Shown here: positions 36,548 to 44,597 of the stretch, in pieces
How the letters are laid out: every line of letters starts with the position of its first letter
Position numbering within the stretch: position 1 is the first letter of the stretch
Assembly: GCF_000400365.1 (NCBI RefSeq)
Contig: NZ_BAOG01000053.1
Coordinates: 272,889 to 336,888 of the forward strand
DNA length: 64,000 nt
Direction of reading: 5' to 3'
Source: Vibrio jasicida CAIM 1864 = LMG 25398
GTDB lineage: Bacteria > Pseudomonadota > Gammaproteobacteria > Enterobacterales > Vibrionaceae
Notes under the pieces: model-generated
The model's database searches: none
What the model was told of the DNA's origin: nothing
What the model saw: only the letters and a program-made list of their open reading frames with translations
Made by a program: the position numbers and the translations under genes

Positions 36548-38002
36548 TTATTGTAATGCCATGAATCGATCTCTTTGGATCATTAACTGGTCGATACGAG
36601 CGTCGTATCGTGCTTGTTTCAAGCTTCCCAGATCTGCAATTTTACTTGCTTCAGAATAATATTGAATAGCTTTATTCCATCCTGCTCGCAGCGCTAAAAT
36701 TTCCGCGCGAGCGGCAAGTTCTTCGTCATTGCGGCCCAGTGCGTGGTTACCTTTTGATAGAAGGTGCCAACCATTAGTGTCTTCTGGGTTATCGTGCGTG
36801 TAACGTTGAAGAATACGTACGGCTTCTTCATTCTTATTTGCTTCCAACAAAGCGTTGGCATAGTTGATGGTCAGCACTTTGTTTTGTGGATTGCGCTTTA
36901 AGGCACGACTTAGCATATCTACGGCTTTTTGCGGCTGTTTCTGCTCGATGTACAGATCTGTCATGGCATCAAGATAAAATGGATTCGCTGGGTCTTGTTG
37001 AAGCAGTTTTTTCAACAACGGTTCAGCCTTATCGAGACGCTTATTATCTAAATGCACCAGCGCGCGACCGTAATCAAAAGACGGGACAATTTCTGGTGAC
37101 GCTTTTTTCTGTGTTCGTTCAAACCACCCCATCGCTGCTTGTCCATCAATGCCTGCATAGCGGGCTACAATGCGAGCGCGTGTCAGGTGGTAATCGATAG
37201 ATGGTTGAATTCGCAATGGTGGATACGCTCTAGCACGTGCTCGGCTGTCGGTAATACGGTCTTCTGGTAATGGGTGAGTCAAAAGCATTGGGGGGGGCTT
37301 ACTTGCGTAACGGTATTCGTCCGCAAGACGACCAAAAAAGCGAGGCATTGCTTGAGCTTCAAACCCAGCTTTTGCCAAGGTCGCAATACCAAAACGGTCG
37401 GCTTCTTTCTCGTTTGAGCGAGTGTAGTTGATTTGGCTCTGCATATTACCAGCTGTTGCCGCCGTCACTGCTGCCATCCCCGCTTCTGGAGAGGCAATAG
37501 CAAGCAACAGCGCACCAGCTAGTGCCGCCATCGTAGCTGGCGAGCGACGAGCTTGTTCTTCCATGCTTCGCGCAAGGTGACGCTGTGTAACGTGGGCAAT
37601 TTCGTGCGCCACAACAGAGGCAAGCTCACTTTCAGTACGAGCGTGCAAAAATAGACCCGAGTGCAGGGCAACGTAACCACCAAAGAAGGCGAATGCGTTG
37701 ATGTTGCGGTCACGGATCATAAAGAAGTGGAACGGAGTTTTTACGTCATTCGCATTGGCGACCAAGCGGTGTCCAAGTGTGTCAATGTATTCATTGATGA
37801 CGGGATCGCTAACAATAGGGCTGCTGGCTCTGAGCATACGCATGTAGGCGTCACCGTAAATCAACTCCTGATCTATCGTCAGAGTGCCTCCAGCTGCCGT
37901 ACCAATATCAGGGAGATCAAGGCTATTGGCGTAAATAGGTGTTGGTGTACTCAATGCAGCAGCAAGGCATAAACAAACTAGCGAGCGAGTGCGTTTTAAC
38001 AT
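36548..38002 (-). CDS. bepA: Periplasmic metalloprotease and chaperone BepA (YfgC)
   Basis: M48 metalloprotease that assists or degrades stalled LptD and other BAM substrates. A signal peptide (to about residue 26) leads to the protease domain with the HEIAH zinc motif at 133-137 and a later Glu ligand in SNEKEADRFG. A C-terminal block of TPR repeats (about residues 300-470) contacts BAM. At 484 aa it is near E. coli (487). One oddity is an uninterrupted run of eight C (eight G on the plus strand, 37290-37297) within codons for KPPPM, which could slip during replication. Confidence 0.95.
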   Translation of the reverse strand: MLKRTRSLVCLCLAAALSTPTPIYANSLDLPDIGTAAGGTLTIDQELIYGDAYMRMLRASSPIVSDPVINEYIDTLGHRLVANANDVKTPFHFFMIRDRNINAFAFFGGYVALHSGLFLHARTESELASVVAHEIAHVTQRHLARSMEEQARRSPATMAALAGALLLAIASPEAGMAAVTAATAGNMQSQINYTRSNEKEADRFGIATLAKAGFEAQAMPRFFGRLADEYRYASKPPPMLLTHPLPEDRITDSRARARAYPPLRIQPSIDYHLTRARIVARYAGIDGQAAMGWFERTQKKASPEIVPSFDYGRALVHLDNKRLDKAEPLLKKLLQQDPANPFYLDAMTDLYIEQKQPQKAVDMLSRALKRNPQNKVLTINYANALLEANKNEEAVRILQRYTHDNPEDTNGWHLLSKGNHALGRNDEELAARAEILALRAGWNKAIQYYSEASKIADLGSLKQARYDARIDQLMIQRDRFMALQ

Positions 38003-38262
38003 ACGGTTTAAAGATTCTCCAAAATACCGAGTCTGTGCTTGAGAGATGAATTCCTTTCAACGTCAGCACAGGCTTTATGGTCATCCGTGTCGGATGAATA
38101 TGCTAGCTATAAGACCGAAAATAAACGAATTGGTTTCGTCAATTGTCATACACATAACTTCAAATTGTTAATTTAGAAGTCTTTGTCGTCTACGTTTAAA
38201 TCACTAGCACCAGCTCAAAAAGCCGTTACAATACAACCCTATCATAGTTGCAGAGCAATACA

Positions 38263-38508
38263 ATGGAATCCATGTTACTTGATTTGCGTGATCAACGCTG
38301 CCCTATGGCACTGTTACTTGCTAAGCGTCACGCAGCTGAAGTGTTTCAAGGAGAAACATCGCAGTTTCAACAGCTTGTTATTCAAGTTGTAGACAAGAGC
38401 TCTAAACAAGACATTGTGAAGTATTTGCAAAATCAAGGCTATACAGTGGATTGCGAATCCACGTCAGAACACTTCATTTTGACAGTCTTCAATAAGGAAT
38501 CATCATAA
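38263..38508 (+). CDS. TusA/SirA-like sulfurtransferase family protein
   Basis: Small protein of 81 aa with the TusA fold: LDLRDQRCPMALLLAK carries the conserved Cys-Pro at the N-terminus of the first helix, the persulfide site of TusA. The remainder (QQLVIQVVDKSSKQDIVKYLQNQGY) matches the second helix region. Whether it takes part in tRNA thiolation or another sulfur relay is unknown. ATG 38263 and ATG 38272 are both possible. The PerM-like gene starts one base after its stop, so they are coupled. It is divergent from bepA, from which 260 bases separate it. Confidence 0.85.
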   Translation: MESMLLDLRDQRCPMALLLAKRHAAEVFQGETSQFQQLVIQVVDKSSKQDIVKYLQNQGYTVDCESTSEHFILTVFNKESS

Positions 38509-38509
38509 G

Positions 38510-39580
38510 ATGCTTGAGATGGTAAGTCGTTGGTATAAGCGACGCTTTTCAGACCCACACGCCGTGAGCCTTGTAGCGATCTTGCTGTTCGGCTTTATCA
38601 CCATTTATTTCTTCGGGCATTTGATTGCACCGTTGTTAGTTGCCATCGTTCTCGCATATTTACTCGAGTGGCCAGTGACGCAAATGTGTCGCTTGGGGAT
38701 TCCACGTACTTTTTCTGTCATTACGGTGATTTTGATTTTCATTGGCTTGATGCTGATTGCGGTGTTTGGTTTAGTGCCAACCATCTGGACTCAGGTCGGC
38801 AACCTAATCAACGACATTCCGAACATGTATGCTGGTCTGCAAAAGTTCATTGCTACTTTACCACAGCGTTATCCAGAACTGGCGAACTTACAAATCGTGG
38901 AAACCTTGGTAACCAATGCGAAAAACCAAGCAATAGGCTTAGGTGAAAGTGTGGTGAAAGGTTCGTTGGCGTCACTCGTCAGTTTGGCTACGTTAGCGGT
39001 TTATCTGATTCTTGTTCCTCTGTTGGTGTTCTTTCTACTGAAAGACAAAGAAGAAATGCTACGCATGGCAAGCGGTATTCTGCCTAAAAACCGTAAGTTG
39101 GCGAACAAAGTTTGGCATGAGATGAACGAGCAGATCTCGAATTATATTCGCGGTAAAGTGCTTGAAATTCTTATCGTTGGTGGCGTGAGCTACGTAACCT
39201 TCGCGATTCTTGATTTACGTTACTCAGCGCTGCTTGCGGTTGCCGTGGGCTTATCCGTTCTGATCCCCTACATCGGCGCGGCAGCGGTGACAGTACCTGT
39301 GGCGATTGTTGGTTTGTTCCAATGGGGCTTATCGCCTCAGTTTTACTGGTTACTTGTTGCTTACGGTATTATTCAAGCACTAGATGGCAACGTATTAGTG
39401 CCAGTATTGTTTTCAGAGGCAGTCAACCTTCACCCAGTGGCTATCATTGTCGCAGTATTGGTGTTTGGTGGATTGTGGGGCTTCTGGGGCGTATTCTTTG
39501 CTATTCCATTGGCGACGTTGGTGAAAGCAGTATGGAACGCGCTGCCAAGCTCGGAAGAAGCCGAACCGATACAAGAATAG
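38510..39580 (+). CDS. perM: AI-2E family transporter, PerM-like
   Basis: Inner-membrane permease of 356 aa with about eight hydrophobic segments, a central amphipathic region and the family segment PYIGAAAVTVPVAIVG. E. coli PerM lies next to bepA (yfgC) as here. The family includes proposed autoinducer exporters and Na+/H+ antiporters, so the substrate remains uncertain. The GFWGVFFAIPLATLVKAVWN stretch near the end is conserved. A strong terminator follows, which marks the left border of the foreign island. Confidence 0.88.
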   Translation: MLEMVSRWYKRRFSDPHAVSLVAILLFGFITIYFFGHLIAPLLVAIVLAYLLEWPVTQMCRLGIPRTFSVITVILIFIGLMLIAVFGLVPTIWTQVGNLINDIPNMYAGLQKFIATLPQRYPELANLQIVETLVTNAKNQAIGLGESVVKGSLASLVSLATLAVYLILVPLLVFFLLKDKEEMLRMASGILPKNRKLANKVWHEMNEQISNYIRGKVLEILIVGGVSYVTFAILDLRYSALLAVAVGLSVLIPYIGAAAVTVPVAIVGLFQWGLSPQFYWLLVAYGIIQALDGNVLVPVLFSEAVNLHPVAIIVAVLVFGGLWGFWGVFFAIPLATLVKAVWNALPSSEEAEPIQE

Positions 39581-39594
39581 AAACTGATTTCAAT

Positions 39595-39622
39595 AAAAAG
39601 CCCAGCGATTGCTGGGCTTTTT
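39595..39622. terminator. Bidirectional terminator between perM and the bcp remnant
   Basis: AAAAAGCCCAGC and GCTGGGCTTTTT form a perfect 12-bp stem around GATT. It was probably the shared terminator of convergent perM and bcp before the island split them. Confidence 0.9.
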
Positions 39623-39644
39623 GGTATTTGGATGAAAGCTAAGC

Positions 39645-39815
39645 TTACGCGTTCTCTTTCAAGTAGTTCACAATCACTTCGTGGTGATCTTTGGTTTTGA
39701 ACTTGTTGAACACGTGTTCAATCACGCCTTCTTCCCACTGCAAATCTTTTTGCAGTATTTCTGGAATGTTGAAGAAAGCTTCACCATCACAGGTCTTCTC
39801 AATTTTAACTTTCAT
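39645..39815 (-). pseudogene. Chimeric ORF: AbrB/MazE-like N-terminus joined to the Bcp C-terminus
   Basis: Open frame of 56 aa. Residues 1-29 (MKVKIEKTCDGEAFFNIPEI and on) resemble the start of AbrB/MazE-type antitoxins or DNA-binding proteins. Residues 28-47 (from EEGVIEHVFNKFKTKDHH) are nearly identical to the end of intact Bcp at 46,934, and the last nine residues diverge. The junction is at an EEG codon triplet shared by both. It seems to be scar tissue left when the island was inserted. A promoter-like TTGCTA, 17-base spacer and CATAAA lie upstream, so expression is possible. Confidence 0.7.
39676..39734 (-). repeat. Left 59-bp direct repeat (bcp 3' segment)
   Basis: This 59-base segment matches 46,962-47,020 inside intact bcp with two mismatches, in the same orientation. 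On both sides homology stops abruptly. The two copies bracket the island and mark its likely attachment or recombination sites. Confidence 0.85.
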
Positions 39816-40144
39816 TGCTGCTTAGAACCTTATTCTTTTCACATGGTGATTTTATGACACGCTTACTCTAGTGTAGCAAAAACAGATTGCCACTAATTGG
39901 AACGAACATGCAACTTACACAATTATGGGCTAGAGTTTATCCAACAAGCTGTTACCCAATTGGATTGCAACCAAGAACATTACTCTTTCTTATCTAAAAG
40001 TGAGCAGACTCTATAAAAGTTTGGGGCACTTCTGAGTTACAAAGTACCAACTGTGAAAGTTCTGGACAAAAGTAAGTTACGCGTAATCTGGGAAACCGCT
40101 TGTACCAGATGAGTAAAAGTATCTTGAACCCTTAAACACTTGCA
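39816..40144. other. Non-coding stretch in the left part of the island
   Basis: I see no supported gene in these 329 bases. A promoter-like motif for the chimeric minus-strand frame lies near its left end, with the TTGCTA reading on the minus strand. The rest is AT-rich with stops in all frames and may be remains of earlier insertions. Confidence 0.5.
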
Positions 40145-40348
40145 TTAAAATCCGTAGTACTTACCGAGAGCTGTAGCCAATAGACTACAAACTGCACCAG
40201 CCTTAACATCCCATAACGTTGATGCTGCTTTAGATACCATTGTACCCATCCAGCCCGATACGGCTGAACCAAAGTTACCAGATTCTACTTCCGCACTGCC
40301 TTTATCGGCTTTTTTGCAAGACTTTTTCTCTCGTTGATTGTTGCTGGC
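40145..40348 (-). pseudogene. Fragment: C-terminal 67 codons of an unrecognised protein
   Basis: Open frame without a start codon, coding for a coherent peptide: a basic N-terminal part (NNQREKKSCKKADKG) followed by a small, Gly/Ala-rich, possibly membrane-associated stretch (FGSAVSGWMGTMVSKAAS, then SLLATALGKYYGF) and TAA. The upstream in-frame stop lies directly before it, so the original gene has lost its front part. I do not recognise the family. It looks like the tail of a decayed cargo gene. Confidence 0.4.
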
Positions 40349-40413
40349 TCATGTATTCAGACTCAACAGGGATGTGAATTTGCTGCGCCACCGGCTCATG
40401 GAATGAATAAATT

Positions 40414-40497
40414 ATGATAGAAAAACTAACACGTATTTTACCGCAACTGATTACCGATAAAGGGGGGGGCGAACAGGCATTGTTTGTTAACCATTAG
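40414..40497 (+). pseudogene. Short ORF of 27 aa with a G8 tract, probable gene fragment
   Basis: ATG at 40414 opens a 27-aa frame (MIEKLTRILPQLITDKGGG and a short tail) ending in TAG. The beginning looks like a real protein start with a hydrophobic helix, but the frame passes through eight consecutive G at 40462-40469, after which it stops. A slip in this tract may have broken the gene. No family is recognised. Confidence 0.3.
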
Positions 40498-40525
40498 CGA
40501 TCATATGGGTAGCGAACGTTGAAAG

Positions 40526-40693
40526 TCAAAACAAAGGATGTTTAACGCCAGAAAATCGTCTTTTACAACTCACACATTCATAATTTCGCTCTGTTCCAGG
40601 TATCGGCAGGGCAACGTCATCACAACTGTGACAAGTCAAACTGTAGCTGTCTAAAATTTTGTTCCCTTTACGTTTGTAAGCTAAACAGGATTC
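40526..40693 (-). CDS. Possible zinc-ribbon mini-protein or its fragment
   Basis: Frame of up to 55 residues containing two CxxC pairs: TCHSCDD and, 21 residues on, ECVSCKRRF. This spacing is that of a small zinc ribbon. No ATG, GTG or TTG lies in frame before the first pair, so either it starts at a rare codon or it is the end of a longer gene. It overlaps the tail of the frameshifted gene upstream by 13 bases on the same strand. No function can be given. Confidence 0.4.
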   Translation of the reverse strand, partial: ESCLAYKRKGNKILDSYSLTCHSCDDVALPIPGTERNYECVSCKRRFSGVKHPLF

Positions 40694-40922
40694 TCAGACT
40701 TAAAGTGCGGATTGAGATCTAACCAGTTTTGCTTTAGGGTTCTTTCGATTATTTCATCGGCCGAGTATACAAAGCAGTTCAGTTGTCCTGAATCCCTATC
40801 GATTCTTTTCGCGAAAAATTTGGCGTCTTTCTTAGCTTGATCTTTAATATCTTGATTTTTCTTCTGTTTTTCTCAACATTATTTTGTTCCCATTCGTCAA
40901 CTAAATCACCAAAAAATCCCAT
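40681..40922 (-). pseudogene. Small gene broken by a single-base frameshift
   Basis: ATG 40922 has an ideal ribosome site (GGAGGA, five to six bases upstream) and starts MGFFGDLVDEWEQNNVEK. At an A5 run (GAGAAAAACAG) the frame is lost; adding one A would continue it into a coherent tail (KDQAKKDAKFFAKRIDRDSG, FVYSADEIIERTLKQNW) to TAG at 40681, about 80 aa in all. Read without the shift it ends after 47 codons at 40779. This could be a recent inactivation, a sequencing error or a recoding event. The family is not recognised; the helix-rich, charged composition suggests a cytoplasmic protein. Confidence 0.55.
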
Positions 40923-40992
40923 AGTTCCTCCAAAAACGACCTGTGAATGGTTGTATTTTAACATTTTTACTGAAATGGGGTGCAAACAAAGG

Positions 40993-41020
40993 AAAATAGC
41001 CACTATGTAGTGGCTATTTT
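40993..41020. terminator. Terminator after the defence operon
   Basis: AAAATAGCCACTA and TAGTGGCTATTTT form a perfect 13-bp stem with a two-base centre. On the minus strand it follows the stop of the SMC-like gene by about 20 bases and ends in TTTT. Confidence 0.8.
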
Positions 41021-41041
41021 AGGTTCTGAAAGCCGTTACGC

Positions 41042-43990
41042 TTAGATGTGTGCGTCATCGCAAATAGCTTTTACGCCACCACTAGAAGGCACGAGCTCAA
41101 TTATTTTCACTTCTATACCATCACTCTCAAGTTTACGGCGCAAGAAGTTTGCTTGTACCGGATCATGTGTAGTCACTATTAGTTGGAATCCATACTCAGA
41201 GATATAATCTCGAAGCAAATCAAAAATCGCTGATGCATGGACTAAGTCATGATGCTGTGTAGGATCGTCCAATAGCAGAGCCTTCCATGGTGACCAAGGT
41301 GATGCCAGTGCCATAGATAGCAAGAATGTAAGCTGAAGATCAGTTTTTTGAGCTTCACTAGCTACTTTTGAAGCACTTACTGAGGCTCTAGATATTGGAA
41401 CGCTTACCATTGCATGAGCTTTGTTGTATTTCTTTGTAAATTCTAAACCAGTCTTAGAAAAACGTTGTTCTCGAACAACACGGTTGAGCAGTGATCTCCA
41501 CAACGGTTCGATACTTTCAACTTTGCTTTGGATGTTATTGATTTCATCATTCAAGGCGTTGTAAAAGTAGTCTAGGGTAGATTTCTTGAGCTTCAACTTC
41601 TCGATCAAGTCCGACGTTTGCTCTATTTTTTTGTTTAAATCAGTGCTATATGCTTCTTCAGAAATCCCTTTTCGTACGTCATCAATATCTTTTTGAATCT
41701 CTTGTAGTGCTTTAGAACTCTGAAAAGCAGCAATTTCCTTCCTAAGTTCATCTAGCTTTTGAAGGGATTCTTCAATATTTACTCTTTCTTTCTCTAAGCT
41801 TTCGAGCTTTAAACTCATTGATTTTTGGCTAGGTTCTTCGTCAAAACCAAGCAGTCGCCATTTGTTCAGAAAAGTAGTTACGCTTTCCTCAACCTGACGC
41901 ATCTCGGATGTTAATCTAGATATACGGGATTCAAGCGCACTTACATTATCATCTATATAGTGAATTTGCTTTTTGCATGCTTTTTCTGTTTGCTTTTCTT
42001 TTTCTGCCTTCTCCACGAACTTTAGGATTTTTTGCGTCAAAGTCTCCTTGTCTTCATAAGGAGAAATAGTTGCGTTTAGGGCTGATTGTTCCTGTTGTAA
42101 TGATTCTATATTTTTTTGTAATTCAACTAGGGCATTTTGGTTTTGATTAAATGAATCTATAACTTGTTCCAGATGAACTCTTTCCTGCAATAACTGTTCT
42201 GAACCTGGGTTTTTAGGAAGCAACTGGAGTTCGTTATCTAAGTGTGACTTTAGTTCTAATTGCTCTCGCTTCATAGCTTTTACAATTGCAGAGGCTTCTT
42301 CAATTTCTTTGAAGTTGAAAGTAGGGTTTGATCTTACTTGTCTTACCTTTTGCTCAAGCGAAGATATGTTTTCTTGATTTGAATTTGCTTCAGCAAAGAC
42401 AGATGAGAACTCTTTCTGAAACTCTGCTGTTGCCATTTCAATTTTGTTAAGTTCGTTCTTCAGTTCTACATCGTGGGAATACAATCGATTTAACTCTGGA
42501 TCTGCATCAATTAGTTGAGCTTCCAATCTTCTTTTTAACTCATCAACACCGTGGTTTTCACCACAAACAGGGCACTTCCCTTGTTTGCCAGATATATTAG
42601 CGGCGATTGCTGAAACGGCTGCTCTAACTTGATCACTGGTCTTCTTTAATGATTCGATATGAAGGTTATTCTCAGAAATTTTTTGTTTTGCGTTTGATAA
42701 TTTAGCGTTGTTTTCAGCTTCTTGTTCGTTATAGCTTTCGATTTTTTGGTTTAGCAATAACATACTTTTGTAGAGAGTATTTAACTCGTTGTTATAAAAT
42801 GTCCACTGAGTTAAGTCTTTTTCTGCCTTGCTCAGTACTCCTTCTTTTCTAACCCAGTCAGATTGCTTAGCTTCCCAACTCGAATGCTTTAGAGTATCTT
42901 TTTCTAAAATATCTAGATTAGATTTAGATTTTTCTTTAAGTGCTTTTGATTTGTTAAACTGCTTTACTACATCAACTAGCTTGTCTTTTTTATGGATTAG
43001 CGTATCTGAAAGCTCAATGGCCTTTTCCAGCTTTTTTAATTCTTTTCTATGTTTTTCAATTGTATCATCTAGCTCGCGAATTACTTCTTGTGCTTTCGAA
43101 ATGTTTAATACTTGAGCGTCACGTTCGTTTTGAAATTGCTCTTTGGTGATCAACAGCTCTTTTTTATCAGTACGTAACTTCTCTAATGAGGTCTTGTTAG
43201 TTTTGAATTGTTCAAGTAAACCAGTTGCTTGTGATAGATTTACGATATCTGACTGAACACTCTTTAGTTTCGAGTCGAAATTACTTTTGCATATGTGATG
43301 TTCAGTCGAGACTCTCTCGATATTGTCAAGTCCCTCTACCTTTTCAGCGAACTGTTGTAGTTTTTGAGAAATTTTCTCAAAAGGAAGTACTTTCGAACCA
43401 AAGCGCTTTTTAGTTTGAAGCCTTTTCGATAATAGCTCGTTCCAATGGTCTCTCTTGGTTTTTAAGTTTTCTATATCTTGTTCTTTGGCTTCAATTAATT
43501 TTTTTGCTGAACGAGTCAATTTTGTCTTCAAACTATCGACTCTTTGCGCTTCTTGACCAATAGGAAGCTTGGATAAGAGGGCTCCGGCCGTCTTAGCTTC
43601 TTCTTGAATAAACCAGTGCTTATCACGTTGATCTAAAAGGTGTGTAAGTCTCAGTAGATAGCTAACATCTTCCTCTTTTGCTTGCCCAAATATTTTAGGT
43701 TCAGGCGTCCATTCTACCCTCCCTGCACTAGTGAGCGATGCTGCTTGTTGAAAGTCGCCAAAGTCTAAACAAACATCTGCAAAGTTGTGAGTATCTTTGA
43801 TTAGAGCAATTAATTCGTTCTCTAGCCTCTCGACTCTTCCGGTAATTGCAAGCTCTATAGCTTCAAATAGCGATGTTTTACCCGTTCCATTAGGGGCAAG
43901 AATAATAGAGGCTTGTGGTGAGATTGGAATAGAAACGTCTTTGCCGAATCTCCTAATATTGCTTATTTTTATACTCTTTAAAGTTGCCAT
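41042..43990 (-). CDS. SMC/Rad50-like ATPase of a Lamassu (ABC-3C) defence system, LmuB/DdmC-like
   Basis: Sensor ATPase of 982 aa. The N-terminal lobe has a Walker A motif APNGTGKTS at residues 32-40. Two long coiled-coil arms flank a zinc hook, CPVC at 473-476. The C-terminal lobe has the signature SEAQK (878-882), Walker B LLLDDP with Asp908-Asp909, and H-loop His942 (TTHDP). In the Lamassu and DdmABC families such a protein senses foreign DNA (ends, replication structures or plasmids) and releases the nuclease subunit. The second Walker B acid is Asp instead of the more usual Glu, as in RecF-like proteins. The start overlaps the middle gene's stop by one base (taATG). Confidence 0.85.
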   Translation of the reverse strand: MATLKSIKISNIRRFGKDVSIPISPQASIILAPNGTGKTSLFEAIELAITGRVERLENELIALIKDTHNFADVCLDFGDFQQAASLTSAGRVEWTPEPKIFGQAKEEDVSYLLRLTHLLDQRDKHWFIQEEAKTAGALLSKLPIGQEAQRVDSLKTKLTRSAKKLIEAKEQDIENLKTKRDHWNELLSKRLQTKKRFGSKVLPFEKISQKLQQFAEKVEGLDNIERVSTEHHICKSNFDSKLKSVQSDIVNLSQATGLLEQFKTNKTSLEKLRTDKKELLITKEQFQNERDAQVLNISKAQEVIRELDDTIEKHRKELKKLEKAIELSDTLIHKKDKLVDVVKQFNKSKALKEKSKSNLDILEKDTLKHSSWEAKQSDWVRKEGVLSKAEKDLTQWTFYNNELNTLYKSMLLLNQKIESYNEQEAENNAKLSNAKQKISENNLHIESLKKTSDQVRAAVSAIAANISGKQGKCPVCGENHGVDELKRRLEAQLIDADPELNRLYSHDVELKNELNKIEMATAEFQKEFSSVFAEANSNQENISSLEQKVRQVRSNPTFNFKEIEEASAIVKAMKREQLELKSHLDNELQLLPKNPGSEQLLQERVHLEQVIDSFNQNQNALVELQKNIESLQQEQSALNATISPYEDKETLTQKILKFVEKAEKEKQTEKACKKQIHYIDDNVSALESRISRLTSEMRQVEESVTTFLNKWRLLGFDEEPSQKSMSLKLESLEKERVNIEESLQKLDELRKEIAAFQSSKALQEIQKDIDDVRKGISEEAYSTDLNKKIEQTSDLIEKLKLKKSTLDYFYNALNDEINNIQSKVESIEPLWRSLLNRVVREQRFSKTGLEFTKKYNKAHAMVSVPISRASVSASKVASEAQKTDLQLTFLLSMALASPWSPWKALLLDDPTQHHDLVHASAIFDLLRDYISEYGFQLIVTTHDPVQANFLRRKLESDGIEVKIIELVPSSGGVKAICDDAHI

Positions 43991-44595
43991 TACTCATTCT
44001 CATCGTCTATATACATTAGCTTTTCTATTAAGTCTTCAGCGGGTTCGTCTGAAAGTAGAATATCCCGCCATAGTTTTTGATGCTCTTCTGCTAGCCATTT
44101 ATACATGCCTGATGTCTTGGACAAAGAGACGGATATAGGATCAGATAGGTCATTTATTGTTCCACTGTTAATGGGAAGGGCTAAGAATGTCCTAGAGATA
44201 AATTCTTGTGCTGACTCTCCTTGTCTTTTGAGGTATTTCCTGCAGTATAATTCGTTTGCTTCCAGCCTATTACAGTCTTCTTCTTCCGCCTCTTTGATAT
44301 CGAGAAACAAGTAGAGATCCGTTGGAAGGGGTTCCGGGAGTCTATCTCGTATATTTGCAGCCCAAAGAAGTACCTCAGCCGATTGCTCAAGTGTATCGAC
44401 GCAAGAAATAAGGATGGTTCTAATACCTTTAGGTCCTTTGTCTTCAGAAGGTGGGCGCTGAAGAAATAAAACTCTGCCTGCTATAGCTTCGGGTAAGATG
44501 TCTGTAATTACTTTCTTTTCCCTGTCGAGCTGAACATATTTGTAATGGGTAGGTAATGTCTCTTTGATCTCGTCTAACCAGGTATCAACGTGCAT
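43990..44595 (-). CDS. Middle component of the Lamassu/ABC-3C system, LmuC/DdmB-like
   Basis: Protein of 201 aa with no catalytic motif that I recognise. It is mixed alpha/beta, with a hydrophobic strand region (GIRTILISCVDTLEQSAEVL, then TDLYLFLDI) and an acidic C-terminal tail. Size, position and coupling fit the middle component of three-gene ABC systems, which bridges the nuclease and the ATPase. Its ATG lies two bases after the nuclease gene's stop, and its own stop overlaps the next start. The assignment therefore rests mainly on context. Confidence 0.75.
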   Translation of the reverse strand: MHVDTWLDEIKETLPTHYKYVQLDREKKVITDILPEAIAGRVLFLQRPPSEDKGPKGIRTILISCVDTLEQSAEVLLWAANIRDRLPEPLPTDLYLFLDIKEAEEEDCNRLEANELYCRKYLKRQGESAQEFISRTFLALPINSGTINDLSDPISVSLSKTSGMYKWLAEEHQKLWRDILLSDEPAEDLIEKLMYIDDENE

Positions 44596-44597
44596 TA

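Noticed and set aside
40021..40140. Possible insertion-sequence end
   Set aside because: AT-rich with repeated short words, but no terminal inverted repeats or target duplication could be seen.
42828..43115. Plus-strand open frame inside the SMC-like gene
   Set aside because: Shadow of the coiled-coil part; low-complexity Ser/Phe/Leu composition expected from the reverse of Lys/Glu-rich codons.
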